Below, piece after piece: positions 37,457 to 64,000 of a stretch of DNA of 64,000 nucleotides. The notes under the pieces were generated by a model that did not search any database, was not told the DNA's origin, and was given only the letters and a program-made list of their open reading frames with translations. Origin of the DNA: Amorphochlora amoebiformis (lineage: Eukaryota > Cercozoa > Chlorarachniophyceae); assembly GCA_054601695.1 (NCBI GenBank), contig BAAHQB010000069.1:682001-746000 (forward strand). The letters run 5' to 3'. Positions within the stretch are counted from its first letter, which is position 1. Each line of letters starts with the position of its first letter. The position numbers and the translations under genes were made by a program.

Positions 37457-38338
37457 CTTTTTGTATATAGGTATTTTAGATATAGTATATAAACATATAT
37501 AGATATATAGAGAATATACATATGGTTATGTATAAGGTATATATGCTTCAATATCCTGGTATCTGCGCTGTTTTCCCGATTAGCCCGTACATCAACTCCC
37601 AAGGTAACATTACAACACAGAAATCACCTAAAACTAACATGTTCTCTCTCTCACTCACACACCCAAAAATCACCTAAAACCAACACGTTCTCTCTCTCCC
37701 ACACACACACCCAAAAATCTCAAGCACAGAGAGAGAAAAAAAAACACACACACAAAGAGAGATTTTCGACAGAGACAAAAAGAAAAAAGCCCGAAAAACA
37801 AAAGATATAAACGATACCAAACGAGAGGAAAAAAAAAGACGCATTTTACGACCAGATTCCTAGCCCTAACCTAACTGGCCTTAACCCTCAGTAAACCCCG
37901 CTCTGGCCTTATCCTTACCCGAATTCCCCCTCTAACCCTAAGTCAACCGCACAGCCCCCTAAGCCTAGTCTAATCCTGCCAGAGACTGGCGGGAGCAGTG
38001 TGTTTGAGAGGGGGGCCTCAGGGGCTGGGGAAGCAAGACGTAAGGCTGTGAGAGGGTATTATATGCGAATGTGATATGATGCTATTTGGATGGGAGTTTG
38101 TCAGTGAATCTTTCATGTATTGTGTGTGTGGTTGTCGATATTATATACTGAATGTCTACTCTCGCCATGTATATGGGATGTGGGCATTACGTGTGCGCGT
38201 GTGTATGTGTGTGTGTTGTGTGTGTGTGTGTGTGTGCGAGTCTGTTAGATGTATGTATGTGTGCATACACATTTTATGTATATAAATAAATGCGTAGATG
38301 CACACACATACATGCATATTTACGTGTACGTTCGTACT

Positions 38339-38407
<69 letters not shown>

Positions 38408-38447
38408 CACATATGCAAATGTATGCGTATATCTACCAAGACATGTG

Positions 38448-38504
<57 letters not shown>

Positions 38505-38643
38505 TTATATATATATATATATATATAAAATATTCAGTATGAATGGAGGGAATTGGGAGGGCCGCTCTGAGGGCGGCTCTGGGTAACGTAAATACATATA
38601 TGCATATATATTATTAACATATCTATATATTTAAAAATATATA

Positions 38644-38693
<50 letters not shown>

Positions 38694-38840
38694 CACTCCT
38701 ACTAAAGAAGATGCTGCAGCGACAACAAAAATATATGTATGCATATAATTACATATACGTATACACATAATATATATATATATATATACATATATGCATA
38801 TATATATATATATATATTACATGTATGTGCATATGTATGT

Positions 38841-38897
<57 letters not shown>

Positions 38898-39021
38898 CAT
38901 ACATATACACATATACATAATACATATATACATATACACATGCATGTGTATGTGTAGGGATTCCGACCCAAAGGCTAAACGTTTCTTTGTTCACGCTGGC
39001 AAGTCCTGTATGGGTCATTAC

Positions 39022-39067
<46 letters not shown>

Positions 39068-39130
39068 ATATATATATATACACACACATGTGTGTGTGTG
39101 TGTATTTCTCTCTCTACGTATATTTTCATA

Positions 39131-39180
<50 letters not shown>

Positions 39181-39252
39181 TTATATATATATATATATAT
39201 TACATACATATCATATTAGTATACACACATGTATATGTGTAATATTTACATA

Positions 39253-39318
<66 letters not shown>

Positions 39319-39463
39319 TTGTGTTTACCTATTTACAGAGCGACTTACGCTTCCAGTAAGCGGTGTTGGGGATATGTACTTTGAACCAATAGTCGTCAGA
39401 ATCAAAACAGGTATATACACCTACAGATGCGCATATGTACATGTGTATGTATCTATATATTCA

Positions 39464-39515
<52 letters not shown>

Positions 39516-39587
39516 TTTATGTATGCTTATGTTTGTATGCATGTGTATATTCGCACATTAAGTATTTGGCCGACACACTCTGCATAT

Positions 39588-39642
<55 letters not shown>

Positions 39643-39933
39643 TATGTATATATATATGGATATTTAGGCATTCGATTTCACAAGAGAAAGAGATCTCTAG
39701 TATTTTGCCGACACACTCTGCATATATATATATACATATATATGTATATATATAAATATATATATATTATATATATATGTATATGTGTGTGCATGTGTAC
39801 ACATATTAATACATATTTAGGCATTCGATTTCACAAGAGAAAGAGGTCTCTAGTATTTGGCCGACACACTCTGCAACATGTCCTTAGTACCCTAGGAACA
39901 CCAGAACAGGTATAGAATGTAGGTATATTATAT

Positions 39934-39973
<40 letters not shown>

Positions 39974-40248
39974 TGGTGTAATATATATATATATATATGT
40001 ATATATATATTACACCAGGGCTGGTATAGAATGTAGATATATTAATTATATTATTTTTATATATTACCCTAGGAACACCAGAGAGATATAGAATGTAGAT
40101 ACATTTATTATGGTATATTTATATGTTACCCTTGGAACATCAGAGCAGATATAGATACATTTGTAAGAGTATATATATATATATATATGTATATATGTTA
40201 CCCTTTGTATCTCTGCACTAACAATATACATACATATTACATACACAT

Positions 40249-40295
<47 letters not shown>

Positions 40296-40363
40296 GTAGG
40301 TGTATGTGAAAGATATAGACACCATGCGAATTCATCGTACTACACCGTCGTCCATATCTGGCA

Positions 40364-40426
<63 letters not shown>

Positions 40427-40427
40427 C

Positions 40428-40484
<57 letters not shown>

Positions 40485-40525
40485 CACACATATTATATGT
40501 GTATGTGTATATATGTAGGTATATA

Positions 40526-40559
<34 letters not shown>

Positions 40560-40687
40560 TATAGATATATATATAGAGGTATATATATATATGTTTGTGT
40601 ATATATATATATATATACTATATTTTTCCTGACTATAAATACATATATACATATATGGATGTAGTAGCCTACCGTGTGTACACATAT

Positions 40688-40758
<71 letters not shown>

Positions 40759-40785
40759 TGTATATACACATATATATACATATAT

Positions 40786-40847
<62 letters not shown>

Positions 40848-40908
40848 CTGTATATACTATATTATTACTGACTATATATACATATATACTTATATGCATG
40901 TAGTAGCC

Positions 40909-40990
<82 letters not shown>

Positions 40991-41084
40991 GCGTGTGTGT
41001 GTGTGTATGTATGTGTATATACTACATTTTTACTGACTATATATACATATATAGTTATATGGATGTAGCCTACTGTGTGTATAC

Positions 41085-41126
<42 letters not shown>

Positions 41127-41252
41127 GCGTGTGTGTGTGTGTGTATTTATATATGTACATACTATATTTTTCCTGACTATAAATACATATATACATATAT
41201 GGATGTAGTAGCCTACTGTGTGTATACATATAGGTATATATATATTATAAAA

Positions 41253-41284
<32 letters not shown>

Positions 41285-41360
41285 ATGCTATATTTTTCCT
41301 GACTATGGATGTAGTAGCCTAATCTTTAATCAGAGTATTGGCATATATACACACATATGC

Positions 41361-41404
<44 letters not shown>

Positions 41405-41503
41405 ATATGTGTGTGTGTGTGAGAGAGAGAGAGAGTGAGTGTGTGTGTGTAAAACATGTATACATAGCATATATGTATACATGTACGTATAATATATATG
41501 TAC

Positions 41504-41570
<67 letters not shown>

Positions 41571-41588
41571 TGTGTATATATAAGATAT

Positions 41589-41649
<61 letters not shown>

Positions 41650-41978
41650 TATATTATATACATATATATATATATATGTGTGTCTATGCGTGTGTATAGA
41701 AACAACATGTAATTCGATATAGATGAGTTTATAAGTACAATACATAGCTATAGCAGCTGTCATTCGATAGAAAAGTATATAAGCATGGGTACACGTGGTT
41801 GGGTAGATGAATCTACATTTATTGGTCATAATTTGGTTTATATTTCGTCACAATTTGGGTTACAGTTGTCACAATCTGGCTTATAATTGTCATAATGTGG
41901 TCTTAGAATGCGTAAAGAGGGATCAGGGAGACTACTTTCTCAACTATTTTAGACTAGGGGTAACACATACGCATACTA

Positions 41979-42027
<49 letters not shown>

Positions 42028-42187
42028 TAAATATATATATACGTGTACATATATATGCTTGTAATGTAAAAAATACCTAAAAAATGAAACAGGAATAATT
42101 ATGCACATGTATTTTAAAATATATGACACTCGATTAGAAAGATGTAAATATATAATATATATATATTTATATATATATATATACATA

Positions 42188-42232
<45 letters not shown>

Positions 42233-42457
42233 ATATATGTGTATATGTTCGTATGTACATACACATACAGAGGTATCTGTGTGCATACATGTATGTGTTT
42301 GAATAAGCATGTATATGTTTGTATTAGATGGATATAGTGATGTGTGGCGTACGACACTCGATTAAAAAGATGGTTCTTCACACTAATATGCCCGCCTCCA
42401 GGAATTTCAACCAATATAATAGGTATGCATATATAATATACATACACGTGTGCATAC

Positions 42458-42488
<31 letters not shown>

Positions 42489-43081
42489 TATGTGTGTGTG
42501 TGCGAGTGTACATAAATATGACAATGTTGACCGCACAGACAAAAGACACATTTCCCACAGATATAACCACCAAATCAAGCTTAACTGTACATAAACACGA
42601 CAATACTGACGACCACACAGACAAGACACATACCCCCCAGGTGTAACTACCAAATCATGGTCAACAGCGCAACCTCTTCCCAACCCCTCCCCTCCTCTCC
42701 TCCCAACCCCACCCCCGCTGCCAGCGACCAACACTCCCATCTCAACACGTCCAACTTCCCTACGAACAAAGGCTCGAAACAAAGAACCAAGCAAGACCAA
42801 CCTGACGCCAAGAATTTGGCGGGAAACAGCAACACTAACAGTAATACGAATCTCCCAGCGGCGGGCTTCGGCGCGGGAACGAGAGTTGCGGGGAGTGGAG
42901 GTAGGATCTCTCTTGTTTCGGAAGGGTTTGGATAGGTATATGATGTACAATTACCCCGGACAGGGTCGGGGGCTGGTAGCGGCACGTGTTGTCCAGATCG
43001 AAGTTCTGGTGCTAAGTGGATCTCATTTAACACGTCTTGGGAAACCGTCAAACAAATTCTTGGGGATGCTGGTCGACCTAT

Positions 43082-43134
<53 letters not shown>

Positions 43135-43274
43135 TTTGTTATAATGTATACACCAACACATTATGATGTAGTTTTATATCCGTATATATATTCACATACA
43201 CATTATTTGTGTGTGTATATGTACATGGGAATATGGTGTATATCCGAATGCATACATATTTTGTAATGTATATA

Positions 43275-43332
<58 letters not shown>

Positions 43333-43406
43333 TATATTATATGAAAACCTGTCATGCATTTAGATACATACTTTGTAATATATATATATATATATATATG
43401 TATATA

Positions 43407-43441
<35 letters not shown>

Positions 43442-43986
43442 TATGAACGTTTGTACTTACATGCCAGGTATACGGCGGGTCTCCAGGGTTGTTTGACTAC
43501 CCCAATCCAAACGGCATTGCTTCCGAAACGACAGAAAATTCAAACCACAGCCGCATTTTTACAGAGCACAAGAAACCGAAACCGAAGGTGAGTTAACACA
43601 GTGCTCACGAATCCGAGAGGAGAGAAGGAAGAGATGGATAGGTACATAGAAACCAGACAAGACCTTGAGGGTTTGTGAACGCATCCATAGTATGTTCCCA
43701 ATGAGGTTTCGACTTTTGTGGTTCTGTACACGCGAGGGAAGCTGTAGGCCTTGGAAACACACATGTGTATTTTGTGTGACTTTGAAAGCACGCATACTGG
43801 CTGTGAGATATGCCATGAGGCGTGGTAACGCTCGTGGTAACGCTTGTTGTAACGGTAAGTGGACATTTGCATAACAATAAACTTCACCTAGCAGGATGCT
43901 AAGACGATTCCAACACTGGACAAATCCCCATCTGGGTAAACTAAAATATATATGTATATATATATATATATATTATATATATGTAA

Positions 43987-44017
<31 letters not shown>

Positions 44018-44595
44018 CATATGTGCATGTATATGTATGTATGTATATGTTGAATAAATTAAAAATAAATCCTGAAATAACATGATTCAGTTTCATGTAA
44101 TAATCCTTGTAGCATGAAGTATCATTTACATGTTTATATGTAAATATACACACATATATATATATATATATATATACATATATATATAATACATACATAT
44201 ATATTATACATATGCATAAACGTACAAGCATGTGTATATATATACACGTACATGGTGTTTGTGTGCGTATTTGCATATATTTTGGCTTGAGAGAGGGTAA
44301 TTGTATCTTTCGGCTTGAGAGAGGGTATTTGTATATTTCGGCTTGAGAGAGGGTATTTGTATATTTCGGCTTGAGAGAGGGGGAAAAAGAGTAGGGGAGT
44401 TGGAGAGGTCTCGGAAAAGATCAAATTCAAGTATTGCGATGTCCTAGGCCAATGATATTGGGTGGCGCTAGCGAGTTGAACCGGCTGAATCCCTTCAAAT
44501 CAACTTACTTCTACGCTTACGATGGGATCATCTTCGAGGTTCTTCCGGTACGTGCGGGTGAGGGTAAGGTTGTGATTAAGGATGTGTTGGGCTGA
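32339..44595 (+). CDS. UPF0183 / PHAF1 (C16orf70-like) protein, 17 exons
   Basis: The animal homologue (PHAF1) associates with BCAS3 at forming autophagosomes; the role in this organism is inferred. Exons: 32339-32436, 32499-32601, 32854-32889, 33769-33847, 34735-34772, 37537-37603, 38549-38582, 38958-39013, 39339-39410, 39821-39909, 40300-40360, 41907-41959, 42328-42422, 42641-42900, 42964-43082, 43468-43587, 44476-44595. Phases agree to a 499-residue product (human 422). Family marks in order: [122 protein letters not shown]. Exon 14 adds a low-complexity Ser/Pro/Asn insert. Exon 11 has a GC donor. Exons 7 and 17 have weak acceptors and are the least certain. Confidence 0.88.
33000..33600. 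repeat. TA-rich UPF0183 intron 3
   Basis: TACA and TA microsatellites. No exon until 33769. A phase-0 segment at 33649-33708 was considered and set aside because the exon at 33769 fits the family much better. Confidence 0.8.
33960..34730. repeat. TA-rich UPF0183 intron 4
   Basis: TA and TG repeats, with an inverted repeat at its centre (separate entry). No exon found. Confidence 0.85.
34302..34530. repeat. Inverted repeat with TA-rich loop
   Basis: The left arm, 34302-34334 (TTGTATTCATTAGATGAATTC...), is the reverse complement of 34497-34530 (...GAATTCATCTAATGAATACAAA) with one A/T mismatch region (CAACAAG versus CTTATTG). The ~160-bp centre is almost pure TA. Confidence 0.85.
34773..37390 (+). 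repeat. 50-bp GT...AG minisatellite at the start of UPF0183 intron 5
   Basis: About 50 tandem units, typically starting GTATCTATGA and ending ACGGACATAG. The array starts exactly at the exon 5 donor (GAAAGAG then GTATCTA), so every unit starts with a copy of the real 5' splice site and ends with AG. Variable positions (GAGTCG/GAATCA, ACTTAAC/AGTTAAT, CGGACAT/CGCACAC) are shuffled among units, giving higher-order mixtures. No spacers are present. Confidence 0.95.
37604..38548. other. UPF0183 intron 6
   Basis: It begins with two copies of AAATCACCTAAAA(C/A) TCAC/CACA-rich sequence, then adenine-rich DNA, a CCCTAA-rich stretch (about 37860-37980), TG-rich sequence and long TA runs. A sense-strand CCTAACC word set is telomere-like. 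No exon found. Confidence 0.7.
39555..39725 (+). repeat. Two partial copies of UPF0183 exon 10 acceptor side
   Basis: 39655-39722 repeats the TATTTAG acceptor and about 60 nt of exon 10 with a one-base insertion (TATTTTGCC). A shorter fragment lies at 39557-39583. Both precede the full exon at 39821. Confidence 0.88.
40010..40220 (+). repeat. Fragments of UPF0183 exon 10 donor end
   Basis: ACCCTAGGAACACCAGA-type fragments near 40008, 40067, 40129 and 40199 decay progressively away from the full exon (ends 39909). Confidence 0.75.
40361..41890. repeat. UPF0183 intron 11 with a five-copy repeat
   Basis: A GC-AG intron. A unit with TATATTTTTCCTGACTATAAATAC and GATGTAGTAGCCTACTGTG recurs at about 40618, 40857, 41025, 41163 and 41288, separated by TA and long TG/TA runs. 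No coding match seen. Confidence 0.85.
42108..42155 (+). repeat. Fragment of UPF0183 exon 13
   Basis: ACACTCGATTAGAAAGATG resembles the centre of exon 13 (CACTCGATTAAAAAGATGG) and sits about 200 bp upstream, next to TA repeats. Confidence 0.7.
43588..44475. other. UPF0183 intron 16
   Basis: Unique sequence to about 43930, TA-rich to 44280, then four GGCTTGAGAGAGGGTA-type units (44281-44385). A further small exon here cannot be excluded, but phases join without one. Confidence 0.6.
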
Positions 44596-44631
44596 AGGAA
44601 ACAGGGACACCGACTGTGTTATATCTGAGGA

Positions 44632-44689
<58 letters not shown>

Positions 44690-44769
44690 TATTATATATT
44701 ACATGTAATATATACATTAATGTTTAGTATATTACGTATAGATGTTTTATACAAACATATGTATATCAT

Positions 44770-44805
<36 letters not shown>

Positions 44806-44868
44806 GTATAGATATATTTATATAGGTAAATATACGTTTATATGTTATGAATATACATGTATATACAT

Positions 44869-44922
<54 letters not shown>

Positions 44923-46351
44923 ATATATATATTTATATACATACATATATATATATATATATATGTATATGTACTAGAATATATATATACTAGATACATA
45001 TGCACACATTGTACTTATATGTACATATACTTATATGTACATGTATATATATATATATATATATGTATTTGTGACTGTGAAAGATACATATGAATGTATA
45101 TAAATATATATATATATATATATCGCACAAACGCAGAACAAATCCATTGCAAGCGTGATACTGTTCGCACCTTGAACCAGTTGAAGGGAATCTTAATCTA
45201 GTTGCTAGAGTTAATATCCAGACTTTGACGAGCTCCAGTAGTATCTCACTACATCCAGTGTCCAGAGAGTATACCTTAGAGTCTAGCCAGTATACATGTA
45301 CATAGTTAAAGGCAAACGCACTTATTTCATCATTGATTTAATTTAAAATTAGCATCAGTCCTCTTCATTCGACCCCGCTAGACTATAGCTACTAGAGCTG
45401 GACGCTCTAGACGGTTAATTCGAGGTCACTCTCTGGATCTCTAGTCTCTAGCTACTAGGCTAGTAAGGGTTAGCTAGGTTAGGGTTAGGGTTAGGGTCAG
45501 ATAATTCAGCATGTCTTACTAGTCTTAGGCCTATCGACTCGGCAAGGGCCAGCTTCTAGAGCTTCCAACCCTAGAACCACCTGTAACCAGTGATTACTAG
45601 TGATTATATATAATTATCTAGATTATTAGATTCTCTCGGAAAATCTAGAGAATGATTCCAAATTTACCGTTATTAGGTTAGATATCCTAGATGTTGTCTG
45701 AAGAATGCAATATGATCTAGATGATCCAATCATTCTGCGACTAGTCTAGTAGTGCATGAGATCGATTTCTTGAAGAAAAAATAATTTTGTGGTGGACTCA
45801 TAATAGTGGATGTTGTACAACTTTTAGATCTTGAATTCATATGTGCCATTCATAGATTCGAAATTACATATATACTCTGGATATTCTCTAGCTATATCTA
45901 GATTCTGCTACACAACTGTACGGATACTGCGCAGCAATGGCGGCTCGCTGTGGCTAGTCTAGTAGCACTTTCAGACCCCGGTTACTAGAATTACTAGTAT
46001 TATAGTACTAGATCTACTAAATCCTAGAAATCTAGTCGAATGAGATCATTTTAATATTCTACACGCCTCTGAATCGACGAATCATTTACGGTGGCCCTTT
46101 AAGGTTAGCTTTCAACGTCCCGCTCTTTCCGCAATTAGCTTCAATCTCTCACGAAATGCTCGTGCGGGCAATGCACCCATATCTCGCGGGACGCACACGC
46201 GCCCGGATAGGAAAGATGCGAAACTTGCTAGGTGTTCTTTTTCGTGTTCGCCTAAATGCATGTGTATGTATTGAATAGGGCTTTTTTTGTAAGTATGTTA
46301 AATGTTATCGTACATGTGCATGTATATCTTGATCTACACTTTCTGTGTATG

Positions 46352-46393
<42 letters not shown>

Positions 46394-46469
46394 GCTTGCG
46401 AAAAGATTTATGTCCATAATTAAACATATTTAAAACATATAAGTACGTATATATACAGGCATATTATAT

Positions 46470-46510
<41 letters not shown>

Positions 46511-46614
46511 AGTATGTACACGCACATACACATATACATTCGTATATATATGTATATACATACATATATATTTTATATATATATATATATATATAAATAA
46601 ATATAAATACATAC

Positions 46615-46669
<55 letters not shown>

Positions 46670-46998
46670 CGTACATATATGCATAGATATGTATATGTAA
46701 TATATATATATATATGTATCTATAAATAATACATATTTATATGCCTATTTATACATATATCTAGATACAATATACACACATGTGTATGTATATACATTCA
46801 TATACATATATACATACGTATATGTATATTATATAAATATATACATATATATTATATATATGTAATATATATATATATGTATACATATCTACGTATGATT
46901 TACATACACACGTGTGTGTATACACATACTAGATATATATATATATATATATGTGTGTACATATATATATATATATTTATAGATATATATATATATAT

Positions 46999-47029
<31 letters not shown>

Positions 47030-47063
47030 GCATATGTGTATATTTATACATAAATATATATAT

Positions 47064-47126
<63 letters not shown>

Positions 47127-47135
47127 TGTTGATAC
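44596..47135. other. Intergenic region between convergent genes
   Basis: TA microsatellites (44640-45120 and 46350-47120) surround unique DNA at 45125-46330. The unique part is unusually rich in CTAG/CTAGA/ACTAGT words and includes a GGGTTA run at about 45478-45500. No coding or RNA gene recognised. Confidence 0.65.
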
Positions 47136-58226
<11,091 letters not shown>

Positions 58227-58666
58227 ATACTCACTGCTTGCTTACATGTACAATTTACATATTTATAGGCATAAAATAAATATATCAAGTTTGAAATATA
58301 CAGAAGAAAATGAAAATGTACTCCAACACATATATGTGAACACTAAGATGCTTCCAGGTTAGGTGTAGATACGTATATAAAAAAAGCATAGATTTGCACC
58401 TACATGGCTCGACTGCAACCCTTGCCCTGTTTTTTTCGCTCGAATTGTCAAAATTTCTTACTCTTTGTGGAAGGATACGCTTTTCGCTATGCCTCTTAGT
58501 CGGCCTGCAGTTCGATCCACCCTAGCGTCAACTTCAAAGTGCGTTAAAAGGAAAATAAGCCCACCCAATTGACCGAGAACCCCCATGTCTTTTGTCACGC
58601 AGGGTGACAAGACGTCTCGGCACGTGCGCGGTTTATTTCCTTTCGGAAAATCAATATCCCAAGAGG
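58227..58666. promoter_or_regulatory. Divergent promoter between GST and carrier gene
   Basis: About 440 bp between start codons pointing apart; mostly unique sequence. An in-frame upstream ATG for the carrier at 58592 would shorten it to 365 bp. No defined core promoter element can be assigned. Confidence 0.5.
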
Positions 58667-62059
<3,393 letters not shown>

Positions 62060-62396
62060 ATGATGTTTCACATTACTTGGCATTAGCTAGATTAGACGAA
62101 AATGTTTACACGATCGCGCTAGTCGCGTACTGGCTCTAGTGGCTATACTCTAGCACTAGTATACTAGGTATAGCCTAGATAGCCTCTAGACACTAACTCT
62201 AGTAACTATAGCTCTAGATCTAGTAACTAGAGTAGATAGCTACTAGAGCTAGTGTAGTAATACTAGCAATACTAGTTAAACATAGGTTCGAGTAGTCTAG
62301 GTCTAGTAGGTAGTTAGTTACAGAGTTAACTTCATATCTACAACTACTACTGTACTACCTCTAGTACCTTCATATATATATAATATATAAATATAT

Positions 62397-62428
<32 letters not shown>

Positions 62429-62926
62429 CTACAGTAGTACGACTATACGCTTGATACGTATACGTACTGCATACGTACGCATGCAAGGCTACTTAAGCTT
62501 CTACATGTACGTTTAGTACTCATATACGTACGTATACGTCTAGTACGTACGTATACGTCTGGTACATATGTATGGTACATACGTATACGTCTAGTACGTA
62601 TGTATACGTCTAGTACGTACGTATCTGGGTGTGTAGTACTTCTAGTACTTGTACGAATATACGTACATGTACATGTATACATCTAGACTTACTAGGCTAG
62701 TAGCAGGTTCTAAAGTTTGTAGCACATTTGTGTATCTACACGTGCTTGGCATACTAACTGCGTCTAGTACGTATCTATTCTAGTATTATATACTCTAGCT
62801 ATACTAGATATACTAGATATAATTGTTAGGAGTACTAATATTAGTAAACCTAGAAAACTAGTGTATAACTAGTATTACTACACTTACCTTCTTGCATTAG
62901 AATCAAAACCTGCCATTGTATAACTA

Positions 62927-62978
<52 letters not shown>

Positions 62979-63200
62979 AGATATATACTAGTGAGTGATT
63001 GGACGGGATGATGAGTTAGTTTATTTATCTAGAGCTCTTGATCATCGTTTAGATCATTCATCATCATATGTATGTAGCACTTACTAGACTTAGTCTAGAC
63101 ACTATTTCTACTATTTACGCCTGACTATCTCCACTATCTAGAATCTCTACACTATTCGTCTGCTATTAATTCTAGTTAATAGTATCGGACAAGTGAGAGT
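62060..63200. other. CTAG-rich intergenic DNA
   Basis: Unique but strongly biased sequence, with dozens of CTAG/CTAGT/ACTAG words and ACGTACG-type words (62440-62690). The same CTAG bias is seen at 45125-46030 and weakly after PAM16. No gene recognised. Confidence 0.7.
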
Positions 63201-63212
63201 AGATGGAGGATT

Positions 63213-63320
63213 ATGGGAGTTCAACCAGAGTCCAGTAGCGATCCGAGCATCTACATACAGCATTCTCTTTTTGTCGACTGGGCTACTGGGATAGGGCTTA
63301 GCTTCGTGATAGGAATTCGA

Positions 63321-63363
<43 letters not shown>

Positions 63364-63422
63364 ATATATTTACATTTTTATATATGTGCATATATATGTG
63401 TATGTATATATTACATATTTAT

Positions 63423-63456
<34 letters not shown>

Positions 63457-63870
63457 GTATAACGTACATGTATATTCACTCTAATATTAAAGTATAGATC
63501 TATTTATTTATGTCTATCTATATTTTACTAATGTATATTATATACATATATATTGATATACATATATATATATATATATTATATTATATATATATATATA
63601 TATATATAATATAATATAATATAAATATACACCTGTAAATGTATTTACATATAAATATAGAAATTGTATAATATGCATATTTAGTCTGTGATTTGACAGC
63701 TGTCTTGGCGGCATGTGAGCATTGAAAGAAGACGTGAAACAGAAGAAATATTCAACGAAAAAGGAACCGAACCCAACAGAAACATTCGAACACATACAAT
63801 CACATTCACACACACGCCCCCATACATATGTTTTTATATGTATATTTTTAGATACATGTATGTCATTTTA
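63213..63870 (+). CDS. Possible start of a further gene, partial (tentative)
   Basis: ATG at 63213 opens a frame with SLFVDWATGIGLSF, a short hydrophobic segment. A phase-0 junction from GTGATAG (donor at about 63306) to a CAG acceptor before 63699 would continue with LSWRHVSIERRRETEEIF. The result resembles a small single-membrane-span protein, but I recognise no family and the junction is unproven. The right part continues into TA repeats to the window end. Confidence 0.25.
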
Positions 63871-64000
63871 CATGCTATTTTTACGTATGATAGATACTAC
63901 ATATATATATATATATATATATACACATACATGTATATATTATATGGTTTATGTATTTGCGCACATATATAATATTCATCAAATTAACTTTGTAAAATAC
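63310..64000. repeat. TA/TACA repeats to window end
   Basis: Microsatellite with one unique island at 63680-63800, used in the tentative gene above. Confidence 0.8.

Overview
The window is nuclear DNA of an intron-dense eukaryote, most likely a unicellular alga or other protist; I cannot name the species. Evidence: TTAGGG telomere-type repeats, one Ty1/copia retroelement, GT-AG spliceosomal introns, and five recognisable nuclear housekeeping-type genes cut into very small exons (often 28-120 nt). Most of the DNA between exons is (TA)n microsatellite, so nearly all long open frames of Ile/Tyr or Leu/Ser codons are artefacts. I rebuilt the genes by hand from family similarity, GT/AG sites and exact reading-phase agreement at every junction.

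Layout. 547-3215: a copia element with identical LTRs and a large internal deletion. 5334-23375 (-): PRMT3, protein arginine methyltransferase 3, 19 coding exons, with a tentative last exon at 3881-4081. 23542-31104 (+): PAM16/TIM16, part of the mitochondrial import motor, 8 exons, head-to-head with PRMT3 across 166 bp. 32339-44595 (+): a UPF0183/PHAF1 family protein, 17 exons. 47136-58226 (-): a glutathione S-transferase-like protein with a CPYS active site, 15 exons. 58667-62059 (+): a mitochondrial-carrier-like protein, 4 exons, head-to-head with the GST. Intergenic DNA is rich in TA and, downstream of genes, in CTAG words. The genes share no obvious pathway, although two (PAM16 and the carrier) act at the mitochondrial inner membrane.

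The most unusual property is how the introns are built. Around most PRMT3 exons, and many in the other genes, there are arrays of partial exon copies. Each copy carries one exon edge plus its splice site, joined to TA repeats. Acceptor-side copies lie upstream of the full exon and donor-side copies lie downstream. Two phase-changing microexons (29 nt in PRMT3, 32 nt in PAM16) are amplified whole to 5 and 10 tandem copies. One UPF0183 intron starts with about 50 tandem 50-bp units that each begin with GT and end with AG. Telomeric repeats fill two introns and supply their splice acceptors. Together this looks like a recombination or slippage process that expands introns by copying splice junctions.
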